This document shows positions 1 through 7,957 of a stretch of DNA of 64,000 nt, piece by piece. Position 1 is the stretch's first letter. Each line of letters begins with the position of its first letter. The translations under genes were made by a program, and so were the position numbers. Origin of the DNA: Lewinellaceae bacterium (GTDB taxonomy: Bacteria > Bacteroidota > Bacteroidia > Chitinophagales > Saprospiraceae); contig JACJXZ010000003.1 in the NCBI GenBank assembly GCA_020636375.1, forward strand, positions 186,001-250,000, read 5' to 3'. The notes under the pieces were generated by a model that ran no database searches, was not told where the DNA came from, and was given only the letters and a program-made list of their open reading frames with translations.

Positions 1-1
1 T

Positions 2-562
2 TATTATGGCAACATGGGCGACAACGGCCTGCCCGACCAGGTGGCCGGCATGCAACAGCTGGCCCGGCGCTACCCCTGGATCGACCTGGAGCGCGCCGGC
101 ATCTACGGCCATTCCGGCGGAGGTTTCGCCTCCACCGATGCCATCCTCCGCTACCCCGATTTCTTCAAGGTGGCCGTCAGTGGCGCCGGCAACCACGACA
201 ACCGCAACTACGAGGACGACTGGGGCGAAAAATGGCAGGGGTTGCTGGAGCGCTTTCCGGATGGAACGACCAACTACGATAATCAGGCGAACCAGTTGCT
301 GGTGGAGAACCTCAAAGGAAAGCTGCTGCTCACTCATGGCACCATGGACACCAATGTGCCGGTGTATAACACCTTACTTGTGGTGGACAAACTAATCGGG
401 GCCAACAAGGATTTTGACCTCGTGTTGTTTCCCAACCGGGGGCACGGTTTTGCCATGGAGCCTTATATGATGCGGAAAAGATGGGATTACTTTGTTAAAC
501 ACCTGCTGGGGGCAGAGCCGCCGGGGGAATACGAGTTTGGCCTCACCCAGCCAAGGCCCTGA
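2..562 (+). CDS. S9 family (DPP IV/prolyl oligopeptidase-like) serine peptidase, 3' end only
   Basis: The reading frame is already open at the left edge, so only the C-terminal 186 residues are present. They match the alpha/beta-hydrolase catalytic end of S9 peptidases: the nucleophile elbow GHSGGG lies near residue 36, a candidate acid in THGTMDTNV near residue 110, and the catalytic histidine in GHGF near residue 146. Family members cleave dipeptides or acyl groups from peptide N termini, usually in the periplasm. The N-terminal beta-propeller expected for the family lies outside the window. Earlier ATG codons in the fragment are internal. Confidence 0.88.
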   Translation, partial: YYGNMGDNGLPDQVAGMQQLARRYPWIDLERAGIYGHSGGGFASTDAILRYPDFFKVAVSGAGNHDNRNYEDDWGEKWQGLLERFPDGTTNYDNQANQLLVENLKGKLLLTHGTMDTNVPVYNTLLVVDKLIGANKDFDLVLFPNRGHGFAMEPYMMRKRWDYFVKHLLGAEPPGEYEFGLTQPRP

Positions 563-585
563 CCGGTAAGCCCTCAAAAACCGCA

Positions 586-993
586 TTACAGCAGCTCTTT
601 ATGCCTTTCCGTTTCTTCTTCCTTTGTCAGGCGATACACGTCCTTTGGCGTCAGGCAGAGAACGGCGTGTTCTCCCCGGATTGCGATCGGCGCTTTGATC
701 AGTTCCGGGTTAGTGCGCAGGATATTGAACCATCCTTCCTCGTCAAACTCCCGTCCTTTGATGTTGGCCTGAAAATACGGGTGGTCTTCATTGAGCAATT
801 CCCTCGGGTGGATATCCAGAGCGGCCAGCACTCTGCACCATCCGGTGTTGCCACGGCAGGGGTTTTGCTGAAAAGAATAAGCTTTCACGTAGCGAGAAAG
901 GCTCTGAGCGTAGGCCACTGTTTTGCGGTCGCTACTGGATTCGGGATTGTAGTAGATCGTGATTTCCCGCTTGCTGGTTTTCATGGCATTCAT
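586..993 (-). CDS. ArsC/Spx-like thioredoxin-fold protein lacking the active-site cysteine
   Basis: About 135 residues; I chose the ATG at 993 (MNAMKTSKREITIYYNP), with a second ATG at 984, rather than a further upstream codon at 1026. The start ITIYYNPESSSDRK aligns with the arsenate-reductase-like signature YxNPxCSxSR, and LRTNPELIKAPI near the C terminus matches the LxxNPxLIxRP motif of ArsC/YffB. The catalytic Cys position is occupied by Glu/Ser, so classical arsenate reduction looks impossible. Cysteines elsewhere (NPCRGNTGWC) could have a role. It converges with the S9 gene. Function unknown; fold assignment fairly sure. Confidence 0.7.
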   Translation of the reverse strand: MNAMKTSKREITIYYNPESSSDRKTVAYAQSLSRYVKAYSFQQNPCRGNTGWCRVLAALDIHPRELLNEDHPYFQANIKGREFDEEGWFNILRTNPELIKAPIAIRGEHAVLCLTPKDVYRLTKEEETERHKELL

Positions 994-1167
994 TTTAGTG
1001 AAACAATAACATCTTCCAAATGCCATTCATAATTTACCTTATCCTCATTAAAACAACAATGACTTGGATCATTCCGGCATAGATAATGCTTACGATTTTT
1101 TCATGGTTGCGATTAGAGATTAGATTAGTAAGGGAATAAGGTAAACTTTTTTCTCTACCTTTATTTC

Positions 1168-2499
1168 ATGGCATCCACAGAACAGAACCAACAATTACAG
1201 CGCACCCTCAGCCCCCTCATGCTCTGGGGCCTGGGTGTCGGGTACGTCATCTCCGGCATGTACTTTGGCTGGAACCTGGGCCTGGAAAAAGGCGGCACCC
1301 TGGGGCTGGCCGTAGCGACGGCCTTCATTATTGTCATGTACCTCACCTTCACGTTCAGCTATACCGAGCTGGCCTGCGCCATCCCCAGGGCGGGCGGTGC
1401 GTTCGACTACGCAGTCCGGGCGCTGGGTAAAGACTGGGGCTTCCTCGGCGGCATGGCGCAGAACATCGAGTTCGTCTTCGCGCCGCCGGCCATCGCTTTT
1501 GCCATCGGCGCCTATCTGAACATCTTTATGCCATCCGTTCCCATACTGGCTATCGCCATTTTTGCCTATCTGATCTTCACCGGGTTGAACATCTACGGCG
1601 TACAGGCAGCAGCCTCCTTCGAGCTGGGCATTACGGTGATCGCCGTGATCGGCCTGCTGTTGTTTGCGGGAGGCGCCCTGCCGGCGTTCGAGTGGAAAAA
1701 CATGGCGCACAACGCTTTGCCGAATGGCTGGGCCGGTGCCTTTGCTGCTCTGCCTTTTGCCATCTGGTTTTTTCTGGCTATCGAAGGGGTAGCCAATGTA
1801 GCGGAAGAGGCCGTCAACCCGCAGCGCAGTGTGCTGATCGGATTTGGCTCCGCCATTCTTACGCTGGTGGCGCTCTGCCTGCTTACGTTCATCTCTTCCA
1901 TCGGCGTGGCCGGGTGGGAAGCCATCGTCTTCCCCGAACCGGGAGCTGCTGCTTCTGATTCTCCCCTGCCGCTGGCCATCGGCCGGGCGGTCGGCACGGG
2001 CCACTTCCTTTATAATGCGGTGGCCTTCATAGGTCTTTTCGGGCTGGTAGCTTCCTTCCACGGTATAATACTGGCTGCCGGGCGCGCCACTTTCGAGTTC
2101 GGGCGGGTCGGTTACGCGCCGGCTATGCTCGGGAAAGTACACCCGGGATTTAAGACCCCGGCCAATGCCCTGCTCATCAATATGGGGGTCGGCATCGTCG
2201 CCCTGCTGACCGGCGAAACGACTGCCATCATCACCATCGCCTGCTTCGGAGCGCTCAGCCTCTACATTATTTCCATGATCGCTTTGCTGCAACTGCGCAA
2301 AAAAGAACCAGAGTTGGAACGGCCCTTCAAGGCCCCTTTGTACCCCTGGTTCCCCGTCATCGCCCTCGTGATTGCCTGCACCGCATTTTTAGCCATCACA
2401 ATTTATAATCTTACCCTCGCTTTTGTGTATTTTTCGCTCCTGCTGATCGCCTATATCTGGTTTCGGCTGTTTTATGGAGAGCAGCAAAAGACGGAGTAG
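1168..2499 (+). CDS. APC-superfamily amino acid/ethanolamine permease
   Basis: 443 residues with about 12 hydrophobic segments and APC features. The N-terminal GVGYVISGMYFGWNLGL stretch, and the length, resemble ethanolamine permeases of the Eat type (TC 2.A.3) more than general amino-acid permeases. It would import a small amine or amino acid across the inner membrane. It is the first gene of a + strand group with a gamma-glutamyl ligase, SDR, aldehyde dehydrogenase and glutamine amidotransferase, which supports an amino-alcohol substrate. A 194-nt gap carrying a dispersed repeat separates it from the ligase, so it may be transcribed separately. Substrate is inferred. Confidence 0.8.
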   Translation: MASTEQNQQLQRTLSPLMLWGLGVGYVISGMYFGWNLGLEKGGTLGLAVATAFIIVMYLTFTFSYTELACAIPRAGGAFDYAVRALGKDWGFLGGMAQNIEFVFAPPAIAFAIGAYLNIFMPSVPILAIAIFAYLIFTGLNIYGVQAAASFELGITVIAVIGLLLFAGGALPAFEWKNMAHNALPNGWAGAFAALPFAIWFFLAIEGVANVAEEAVNPQRSVLIGFGSAILTLVALCLLTFISSIGVAGWEAIVFPEPGAAASDSPLPLAIGRAVGTGHFLYNAVAFIGLFGLVASFHGIILAAGRATFEFGRVGYAPAMLGKVHPGFKTPANALLINMGVGIVALLTGETTAIITIACFGALSLYIISMIALLQLRKKEPELERPFKAPLYPWFPVIALVIACTAFLAITIYNLTLAFVYFSLLLIAYIWFRLFYGEQQKTE

Positions 2500-2518
2500 G
2501 TTTGGGGCATGGCTGCAC

Positions 2519-2646
2519 AGGGGTATCGGCCTAAGGACCTCGGCGTGAGCTCGGTCGAACGCTGGACAGCAGAAAGGGGAAAGCCGAGCGGAGTCGAGGC
2601 CAAGCGTGTGCAGAAGGCATGGTGTGTCTAACATCAGACGGGTAGA
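2519..2646. repeat. Dispersed palindromic repeat, copy 1 (family A)
   Basis: The segment from GGACAGCAG at 2564 to GACGGGTAG at 2644 is nearly identical to 48661-48740 (core GGGGAAAGCCGAGCGGAG). Its left part, CTCGGCGTGAGCTCGG around 2538, instead matches the reverse complement of 33540-33580. It carries no ORF of its own and lies between the permease and the ligase genes. Confidence 0.85.
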
Positions 2647-2693
2647 CAAAAATACCACGGACGATTGCCAATCATCATTGAAAAGTATAACTC

Positions 2694-4070
2694 ATGGAGC
2701 CCAAAGGCATGCTCGACCTCCAGCATCTGAAAGACCAGGTCGCCAACGAAGAGATAGAGACGGTCATCGTCGCTTTCACCGACCACTATGGCCGGCTGAC
2801 AGGCAAGCGGTTCGATGCGGATTTCTTCCTGGAAAGCGCTGCCCGCGAGGGCACCCACGGCTGTGATTATCTGCTCACCACCGATATGGAAATGGAACCC
2901 GTGCCCGGTTATGAATTCGCCAACTGGAATCTTGGTTACGGCGACTTCCACCTGGTTCCCGACCTTTCCACGCTCCGCCTGGCCAGCTGGCTGGAAGCCA
3001 CCGCCCTGGTGCTCTGCGATGTGGTCGACGACAAGGCCCATCAGCGTGTTCAGGAAGCGCCTCGTTCTATCCTTTACCACCAATTGGAAAAGGCCGGGGA
3101 AATGGGCTTTGACTGTTATGCCGCTTCCGAATTGGAGTACTATCTTTTTGAGGATGGCTACCGGGAAGCCTTTGAGCAGAACTACCATGCGCTTAAACCT
3201 ACCGGCTGGTATCTCGAAGATTATCACATCCTGCAGGGTACCCGGACCGAACCCTTCACTGCCGCCGCCCGCTGGCACCTTAAGAACTCCGGCGTACCGG
3301 TGGAGAACTCCAAAGGAGAATGGGGGCTGGGGCAACACGAGCTCAACATCCGCTACGCCGAAGCCCTGGAGATGGCCGACCGGCACGTCGTCTTTAAGCA
3401 ATGCCTCAAGGAAATTGCCGACGACATGGACATGTCCCTCACCTTTATGGCCAAGTTCGACGCCGACCGGGCGGGCTCCAGCTGCCACATCCACATGAGC
3501 CTCTGGCACGATGAATTTAACGCCTTTGCCGGCAACAAGAAGTTCGGCCCGGTGGAAGGCTCGGATATTTTCCGTTGGTTCCTGGGCGGATGGATGTCCC
3601 ATGTGCCGGATGTGATGCCCTTTTACGCGCCCACCGTCAATTCCTACAAGCGCTACGTCGACGCCTCCTGGGCGCCGACGCGCCTGGCCTGGAGTTACGA
3701 CAACCGCACCGCCGGCTTCCGGGTAGTGGGCAAAGGGCAGAGCCTGCGCATCGAATGCCGCATCCCGGGCGCCGACTGCAACCCCTACCTGGCCTACGCC
3801 GCCGCCCTCGCCTCCGGCCTGGACGGCATCCGCAACCGGATCGAGCCGCCGGAGTGCTTTGTTGGAGATATTTACGAGGCGAAGCACCTGCCGCATGTAC
3901 CCCGTACGCTTAAGGAAGCGGCGGGCTTGTTCGGGAACAGCGCGTTTGCCCGGCAGACATTTGGGGAAAAGGTGGTGCGGCACTACAGCCACTTCTTCCA
4001 AAAGGAAGTGGAGGCTTATGAACGGGCGGTGACGGATTGGGAGAGGAAGAGGTATTTTGAACGTATTTAA
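2694..4070 (+). CDS. Glutamine synthetase-like gamma-glutamyl ligase (GlnA4/PuuA type)
   Basis: 458 residues; the ATG at 2709 is an alternative start. The C-terminal catalytic barrel shows the glutamine synthetase motifs: SELEYYLFE (metal ligands, residue ~145), GQHELN (~224), CHIHMSLW (~270), and NRTAGFR with RIECRIPGADCNPYLA (~340-370). The N-terminal loop TDHYGRLTGKR resembles the PuuA/GlnA3/GlnA4 class, where an amine instead of ammonia is joined to glutamate, and the DGSS ammonia-site loop of true GlnA is not seen. With the ethanolamine-type permease upstream and oxidising enzymes downstream, gamma-glutamyl-ethanolamide formation is my preferred role. Polyamine or other amino-alcohol ligation is the main alternative. 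Confidence 0.85.
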   Translation: MEPKGMLDLQHLKDQVANEEIETVIVAFTDHYGRLTGKRFDADFFLESAAREGTHGCDYLLTTDMEMEPVPGYEFANWNLGYGDFHLVPDLSTLRLASWLEATALVLCDVVDDKAHQRVQEAPRSILYHQLEKAGEMGFDCYAASELEYYLFEDGYREAFEQNYHALKPTGWYLEDYHILQGTRTEPFTAAARWHLKNSGVPVENSKGEWGLGQHELNIRYAEALEMADRHVVFKQCLKEIADDMDMSLTFMAKFDADRAGSSCHIHMSLWHDEFNAFAGNKKFGPVEGSDIFRWFLGGWMSHVPDVMPFYAPTVNSYKRYVDASWAPTRLAWSYDNRTAGFRVVGKGQSLRIECRIPGADCNPYLAYAAALASGLDGIRNRIEPPECFVGDIYEAKHLPHVPRTLKEAAGLFGNSAFARQTFGEKVVRHYSHFFQKEVEAYERAVTDWERKRYFERI

Positions 4071-4186
4071 GGCGTAAATGGAGTTTGGTTTTGGGGTTTT
4101 AGGTTTTAGGGGTTTGGGGGTTGGCGGGCGGACGCCGGGTCGGCGAAGTTGAGTAAAGCAATGCAAAAAATTGTTCCAAATTCTGC

Positions 4187-4252
4187 CACAAGGGCACAAT
4201 ACTGCTAAGTACTCCTTGAGAGCATACTCTGAGCCTTCGTGGCTAAAAAAAC
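4187..4252. other. Degenerate intergenic repeat remnant
   Basis: The words AGCCTTCGTGGCTAAAAAAA resemble the CCTTCGTGGCT-type repeat frequently found between genes of Bacteroidota. This is recognition from memory, not alignment. It ends at the start of the SDR gene and creates a spurious in-frame GTG at 4239. Confidence 0.3.
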
Positions 4253-4256
4253 GCTC

Positions 4257-5030
4257 ATGCGCTTAAAAAACAAATCCGCCCTCATCACCGGGGGCAGCAG
4301 TGGCATCGGCCTGGAGACAGCCCTGCTCTTCGCCAAAGAAGGCGCTAAAGTCGTCATTGCCGATATTCAGGACGGAGGCGGGCAGCAGGCCGTGGCCCGC
4401 ATCCGGGAACGGGGAGGAGAAGCTGCCTACTACCATGCCGACGTCTCCAAAGCCGCCGACTGCGAACAGATGGTGGCCTTCGCCGAGAAAACTTTTGGCC
4501 AGCTGAATGTTATGTTCAACAATGCCGGCATCATGCACAGCGACGACGGTGATGCCGTCTCTACCGAGGAATCCGTCTGGGACCTGACCATGAACATCAA
4601 TGTCAAAGGGGTATTCTTCGGCTGCAAATACGGCATCCCGGCCCTTCGGCGGGCGGGCGGCGGTTCCATCATCAATACCGCCTCCTTTGTGGCCCACCTG
4701 GGTGCCGCCACGCCTCAGATCGCCTACACGGCCAGCAAGGGCGCCGTATTGTCGATGACCCGTGAACTGGCCATCATTCACGCCCGGGAAAATATCCGGG
4801 TGAACGCTTTGTGCCCGGGCCCCCTGCGCACCGACCTGCTGATGAAATTCCTGAATACCGAAGAAAAAAAACAGCGCCGCCTGGTGCACATTCCGATGGG
4901 TCGCTTCGGGGAAGCCCGGGAAATGGCCGCCGCTGCCCTGTTCCTGGCTTCCGATGAGTCGTCTTTCATGACCGGGGCGGAATTTCTGGTGGACGGGGGG
5001 ATCACGGCGGCTTATGTTACGCCGGAATGA
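4257..5030 (+). CDS. Short-chain dehydrogenase/reductase (SDR)
   Basis: 257 residues from the ATG at 4257 (MRLKNKSALITGG); the in-frame GTG at 4239 lies in a repeat-like leader. Classical SDR features are present: Rossmann glycine motif TGGSSGIG (residue ~12), an acidic residue after strand beta-2 (VVIADIQD) suggesting NAD(H), NNAG (~88), catalytic Ser in NTASF (~142) and YTASK (~160), then the NALCPGPLRTDL loop. It follows the gamma-glutamyl ligase and precedes the aldehyde dehydrogenase. I infer that it oxidises the hydroxyl of a gamma-glutamyl amino alcohol to an aldehyde, replacing the amine oxidase of the putrescine (Puu) route. Confidence 0.88.
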   Translation: MRLKNKSALITGGSSGIGLETALLFAKEGAKVVIADIQDGGGQQAVARIRERGGEAAYYHADVSKAADCEQMVAFAEKTFGQLNVMFNNAGIMHSDDGDAVSTEESVWDLTMNINVKGVFFGCKYGIPALRRAGGGSIINTASFVAHLGAATPQIAYTASKGAVLSMTRELAIIHARENIRVNALCPGPLRTDLLMKFLNTEEKKQRRLVHIPMGRFGEAREMAAAALFLASDESSFMTGAEFLVDGGITAAYVTPE

Positions 5031-5076
5031 GTGAATGAAGGAATGAGTGAATGAAGGAATGAAGGAATGAGTGAAG
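5025..5076. repeat. Octanucleotide tandem repeat GAATGA(GT/AG), about 6 units
   Basis: Six consecutive 8-bp units start at 5025, 5033, 5041, 5049, 5057 and 5065, followed by a partial unit. The first unit contains the SDR stop codon (5028-5030). Similar octamers recur at 45218, 58638 and 61165. Unit length 8 is not divisible by 3, so copy changes would alter the frame of any upstream start for the next gene. Confidence 0.85.
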
Positions 5077-5103
5077 GGAAGATTAAATAAAAATGCCATT
5101 TTT

Positions 5104-6501
5104 ATGGAACAGGTATTTCAGGTGGTCAGCCCGGCGGATGGGTCCGTGTGGGCCGAACGCCGGCTGGCAGAGGATAAAGAAATAGAGCGAGCCCTGGCGG
5201 CGGCGGAACGAGCGCAGAAGAGCTGGAAAGCCAGGCCGGTTGCTGAGCGGGCAGTTATTTGCCGAAAGGCCGTTCAATACTTTCTGGAACACATTGATGC
5301 CATTGCCGAAGAGCTGAGCTGGCAGATGGGCCGCCCCGTCCGGTATACGCCATTTGAGATCAGCCGGGGTTTTCAGGAGCGGGCCCGTTATATGATCGAT
5401 ATTGCAGAGGGTGCCCTGGCCGATATCTGGCCGGAGGAGCAGGCCGGCTTCCGGCGGTTCATCCGGCGGGAGGCGCTGGGCACGGTACTGGTGCTGGCGC
5501 CCTGGAACTATCCGTATCTCACCTCTGTCAACGCCGTCGTTCCCGCCATCATGGCCGGCAACGCCGTCATCCTGAAACATGCCCAGCAAACACCGCTCTG
5601 TGCGGAACGATACGCCAAAGCTTTTGAATATGCCGGCCTGCCCGCCGGTGTTTTTCAATACCTGCACCTCTCTCACGAACAGGTGGCTGCCGTCATTGCC
5701 GATGCCCGCATTGCCCACGTCGCTTTTACCGGCTCTGTGGAGGGCGGCAGGGCCATCCAGCAGGCGGTCAGCCGGCGGTTCATAGCTGCCGGGCTGGAAC
5801 TGGGCGGAAAGGATCCGGCTTACGTGCGGGCAGATGCCCCTCTGGAGCACAGCATTGAAAACCTGGTGGACGGCACCTTCTTCAACTCCGGGCAATCCTG
5901 CTGCGGCGTCGAACGCATCTACGTACACGAGCGGCTTTTTGACGCCTTTGTGGAAGGCTTCGTGGAGATGACAAAGCAGTACGTGCTGGGCAACCCCCTG
6001 CTGCCGGAAACGACCCTGGGGCCGATGGTGCGCGCCTCTGCCGCCGCCTTTGCCCGGGGACAGATAGAGGAAGCACTCGCCAAAGGCGCCCGCGCGCTGA
6101 TCGACCTGCAGTCGTTTCCCGCCCACCGGGAAGGAACGCCCTACATGGCGCCCCAGGTGCTGATCGGCGTGGATCATTCCATGCGGTTCATGGCGGAGGA
6201 GAGCTTCGCCCCGGCCGTCGGCATCATGTCGGTGAAGGACGATGCGGAAGCCGTTCGCCTGATGAACGACAGCCGGTACGGGCTTACAGCTTCAATCTGG
6301 TCTGATGATGCAGACCAGGCCGTCCGCCTCGGCGAGCAGCTGGAGACGGGTACCTGTTACCTCAACCGTTGCGACTACCTCGATCCGGCCCTGGCCTGGA
6401 CGGGGGTGAAGGACTCGGGACGAGGGTGTACGCTGTCGTCCCTGGGCTATGAATCGCTGACGCGGCCTAAATCTTTCCACCTGAAGCTCCCGGAGATTTG
6501 A
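5104..6501 (+). CDS. NAD(P)-dependent aldehyde dehydrogenase
   Basis: 465 residues from ATG 5104 (MEQVFQVVSPADGS); an in-frame GTG at 5071 lies inside the octamer repeat and is unlikely. ALDH landmarks are clear: APWNYP (cofactor pocket, residue ~139), FTGSVEGG (~200), LELGGKDPAYV with the general-base Glu (~232), and FNSGQSCCGVER with the catalytic Cys (~266). It should oxidise an aldehyde to the acid in the cytoplasm. In this cluster the natural substrate would be a gamma-glutamyl-aminoaldehyde made by the preceding SDR, by analogy with PuuC of the putrescine pathway. The exact substrate is not visible in the sequence. Confidence 0.9.
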   Translation: MEQVFQVVSPADGSVWAERRLAEDKEIERALAAAERAQKSWKARPVAERAVICRKAVQYFLEHIDAIAEELSWQMGRPVRYTPFEISRGFQERARYMIDIAEGALADIWPEEQAGFRRFIRREALGTVLVLAPWNYPYLTSVNAVVPAIMAGNAVILKHAQQTPLCAERYAKAFEYAGLPAGVFQYLHLSHEQVAAVIADARIAHVAFTGSVEGGRAIQQAVSRRFIAAGLELGGKDPAYVRADAPLEHSIENLVDGTFFNSGQSCCGVERIYVHERLFDAFVEGFVEMTKQYVLGNPLLPETTLGPMVRASAAAFARGQIEEALAKGARALIDLQSFPAHREGTPYMAPQVLIGVDHSMRFMAEESFAPAVGIMSVKDDAEAVRLMNDSRYGLTASIWSDDADQAVRLGEQLETGTCYLNRCDYLDPALAWTGVKDSGRGCTLSSLGYESLTRPKSFHLKLPEI

Positions 6502-6531
6502 CAGGGAAAAGTGTTTTGCCAGACGCAAACA

Positions 6532-6590
6532 CTGCCGGGTTCGGCTGTGCAGGATCACCCTGGAAACCCGGCAGGTTGAATTTCGTTTTT
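6532..6590 (+). terminator. Hairpin followed by T-rich tract after the ALDH gene; dispersed repeat (family C) copy
   Basis: CTGCCGGGTT (6532-6541) pairs with AACCCGGCAG (6565-6574), followed by GTTGAATTTCGTTTTT. It could end ALDH transcription. The same arms and the GTTGAATT tail recur at 42083-42130, so this is also a small dispersed repeat. Confidence 0.6.
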
Positions 6591-6668
6591 AAACCGGGGC
6601 CCGTCCTGGCCTCATCGGTATAAATCAGCATCCAAAATTCAAACAACTTATAAAATCACAGGGAAACC

Positions 6669-7388
6669 ATGAAAGTCGGTTTGCTGGAATGCGATCACGT
6701 GGCGGCACCGTTCCGCCATATTGGCGGGGACTACCGGGATATGTTCCCTGCCCTTCTTCCGGGCCTGCAGTTCGAATTGTTCGATGTATGCAACGGACAC
6801 TTCCCGGAATCGGCCCTGGCGTGCGATGCTTACATCTGCACCGGCTCCAAATACTCTGTTTATGATGACATTCCCTGGATTCACCGGCTAAGGGATCTTG
6901 TGCGGGAAATCCACGGGGCACAGCGGCCATATGTCGGCGTATGTTTCGGGCACCAGATGATGGGCGAAGCGCTGGGGGGTAAGGTCCGGAAAGCAGCAGC
7001 CGGCTGGTGTGTCGGCGTGCATTCATTTACCCTGCTGCGGCAGGAGCGGTGGATGGCGCCCCCCGAAAGCGAATACAACCTGCTGATGTTGTGCCAGGAT
7101 CAGGTGGAGGAGCTGCCTCCCGGCAGCCGGGTGCTGTCCCGGGCGGCCGACTGCCCCGTGGGCATGTTCACCGTAGGAACCAACATGCTGGGGATTCAGG
7201 GCCATCCCGAATTTTCGAAGGACTACGTTGGCGCCCTCATTCAGGACCGGGTGCAGCGGATCGGCGAAGAAAAGTCGCGTGCCGGACTGGAGAGCCTGAG
7301 CCAGGCCACGCAAGCACCGGCCATCAGCCGGTGGATCCGCAATTTCCTGGAGAAAGCAGCGGGGGAGGCTGGTGCCGGAAGGAGATAA
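6669..7388 (+). CDS. Class I glutamine amidotransferase-domain protein (predicted gamma-glutamyl hydrolase)
   Basis: 239 residues made of a single class I GATase domain like that of GMP synthase. The nucleophile Cys sits in GVCFGHQ (residue ~94) and the His-Glu pair in GHPEF (~179), so the triad is complete; no synthetase domain is attached. Stand-alone members cleave gamma-glutamyl amides. As the last gene of the permease-ligase-SDR-ALDH group, it fits a hydrolase releasing glutamate from the oxidised gamma-glutamyl product (gamma-glutamylglycine if the substrate is ethanolamine), the role PuuD plays for putrescine although PuuD is a different C26 branch. Role inferred from context; fold is sure. 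Confidence 0.85.
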   Translation: MKVGLLECDHVAAPFRHIGGDYRDMFPALLPGLQFELFDVCNGHFPESALACDAYICTGSKYSVYDDIPWIHRLRDLVREIHGAQRPYVGVCFGHQMMGEALGGKVRKAAAGWCVGVHSFTLLRQERWMAPPESEYNLLMLCQDQVEELPPGSRVLSRAADCPVGMFTVGTNMLGIQGHPEFSKDYVGALIQDRVQRIGEEKSRAGLESLSQATQAPAISRWIRNFLEKAAGEAGAGRR

Positions 7389-7475
7389 ATAAATTTAAAA
7401 TTTTATGTTTTTTTATTTAAAATTAAAAACAATTTGATTTATATTTGCCAGGGTCATCAACCTCCAGTAACGACA

Positions 7476-7832
7476 ATGAGAATACTGAGTTACGAATACC
7501 TCCAGTGGCGGGCCCGGCAGTTGGCATTATTGGAAAAAGAGCTGGACCCGCACAACTTCCACCGCCTGCTCCAAGCGCTGGATGGCTTGGAATCCCTGAT
7601 CAGTGACTTAATGGAGGTGCTGACGCACAGCGGCAATAAGGATACGGCCCCTTACGAAGCTGCATTCATAGCTGAAGAAAAGAGAGTGACGCTGCGGGAA
7701 CTGCTGGAAGGCCTGGCGGAAGATGAAGAAGAACTGGAAATGGGAGTTGTTTGTCTTCAGAGGGCCATCCGCATGTTAGCCAGGGCGCTGCGGGCAAAAT
7801 TGGCGGTCGCCTTTCCCTTTTCTATGAATTAA
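7476..7832 (+). CDS. Small hypothetical protein, helical
   Basis: 118 residues from ATG 7476 (MRILSYEYLQW); a TTG at 7434 is a less likely start. Predicted almost all-helical and soluble, rich in Leu, Glu and Arg, with no recognised domain. The upstream region is very AT-rich (7389-7450) and contains TATATTTG at 7440, which fits the Bacteroidota -7 element TAnnTTTG, so it probably has its own promoter. The stop codon abuts a dispersed repeat. It precedes the phosphate transporter by 125 nt. No function can be assigned. Confidence 0.65.
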   Translation: MRILSYEYLQWRARQLALLEKELDPHNFHRLLQALDGLESLISDLMEVLTHSGNKDTAPYEAAFIAEEKRVTLRELLEGLAEDEEELEMGVVCLQRAIRMLARALRAKLAVAFPFSMN

Positions 7833-7890
7833 GGGCTTGCGCAGCAATAAACGGTACAGAATAGAGGAAGTTATTTTTTAAGGATTACTT
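7832..7890 (+). repeat. Partial copy of the 58450-58610 MITE-like element (family B)
   Basis: Read on the + strand, AGGGCTTGC, GGTACAGAATAGA and GAAGTTATTTT occur in the same order and spacing as in the reverse complement of 58562-58610. The tail GAAGTTATTTTTTAAGGATT (7867) recurs at 45323 and 58775. No coding content. Confidence 0.75.
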
Positions 7891-7957
7891 AACCTTAGCT
7901 TCACTTTGGTTTAATGGATAACGCGTATATTGCCTAGTCAAATAAGGGCAATTCACT

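Noticed and set aside
1195..2292. Long minus-strand ORF opposite the permease
   Set aside because: Low-complexity charged translation without family features; the + frame is a clear APC transporter.
7440..7447. TATATTTG as a promoter -7 element
   Set aside because: Fits TAnnTTTG, but no convincing TTTG at -33; mentioned with the gene, not listed as a feature.
7905..7940. tRNA-like run GGTTTAATGGATAACGCG before the phosphate transporter
   Set aside because: No cloverleaf can be drawn and no acceptor stem or CCA pairing is seen.
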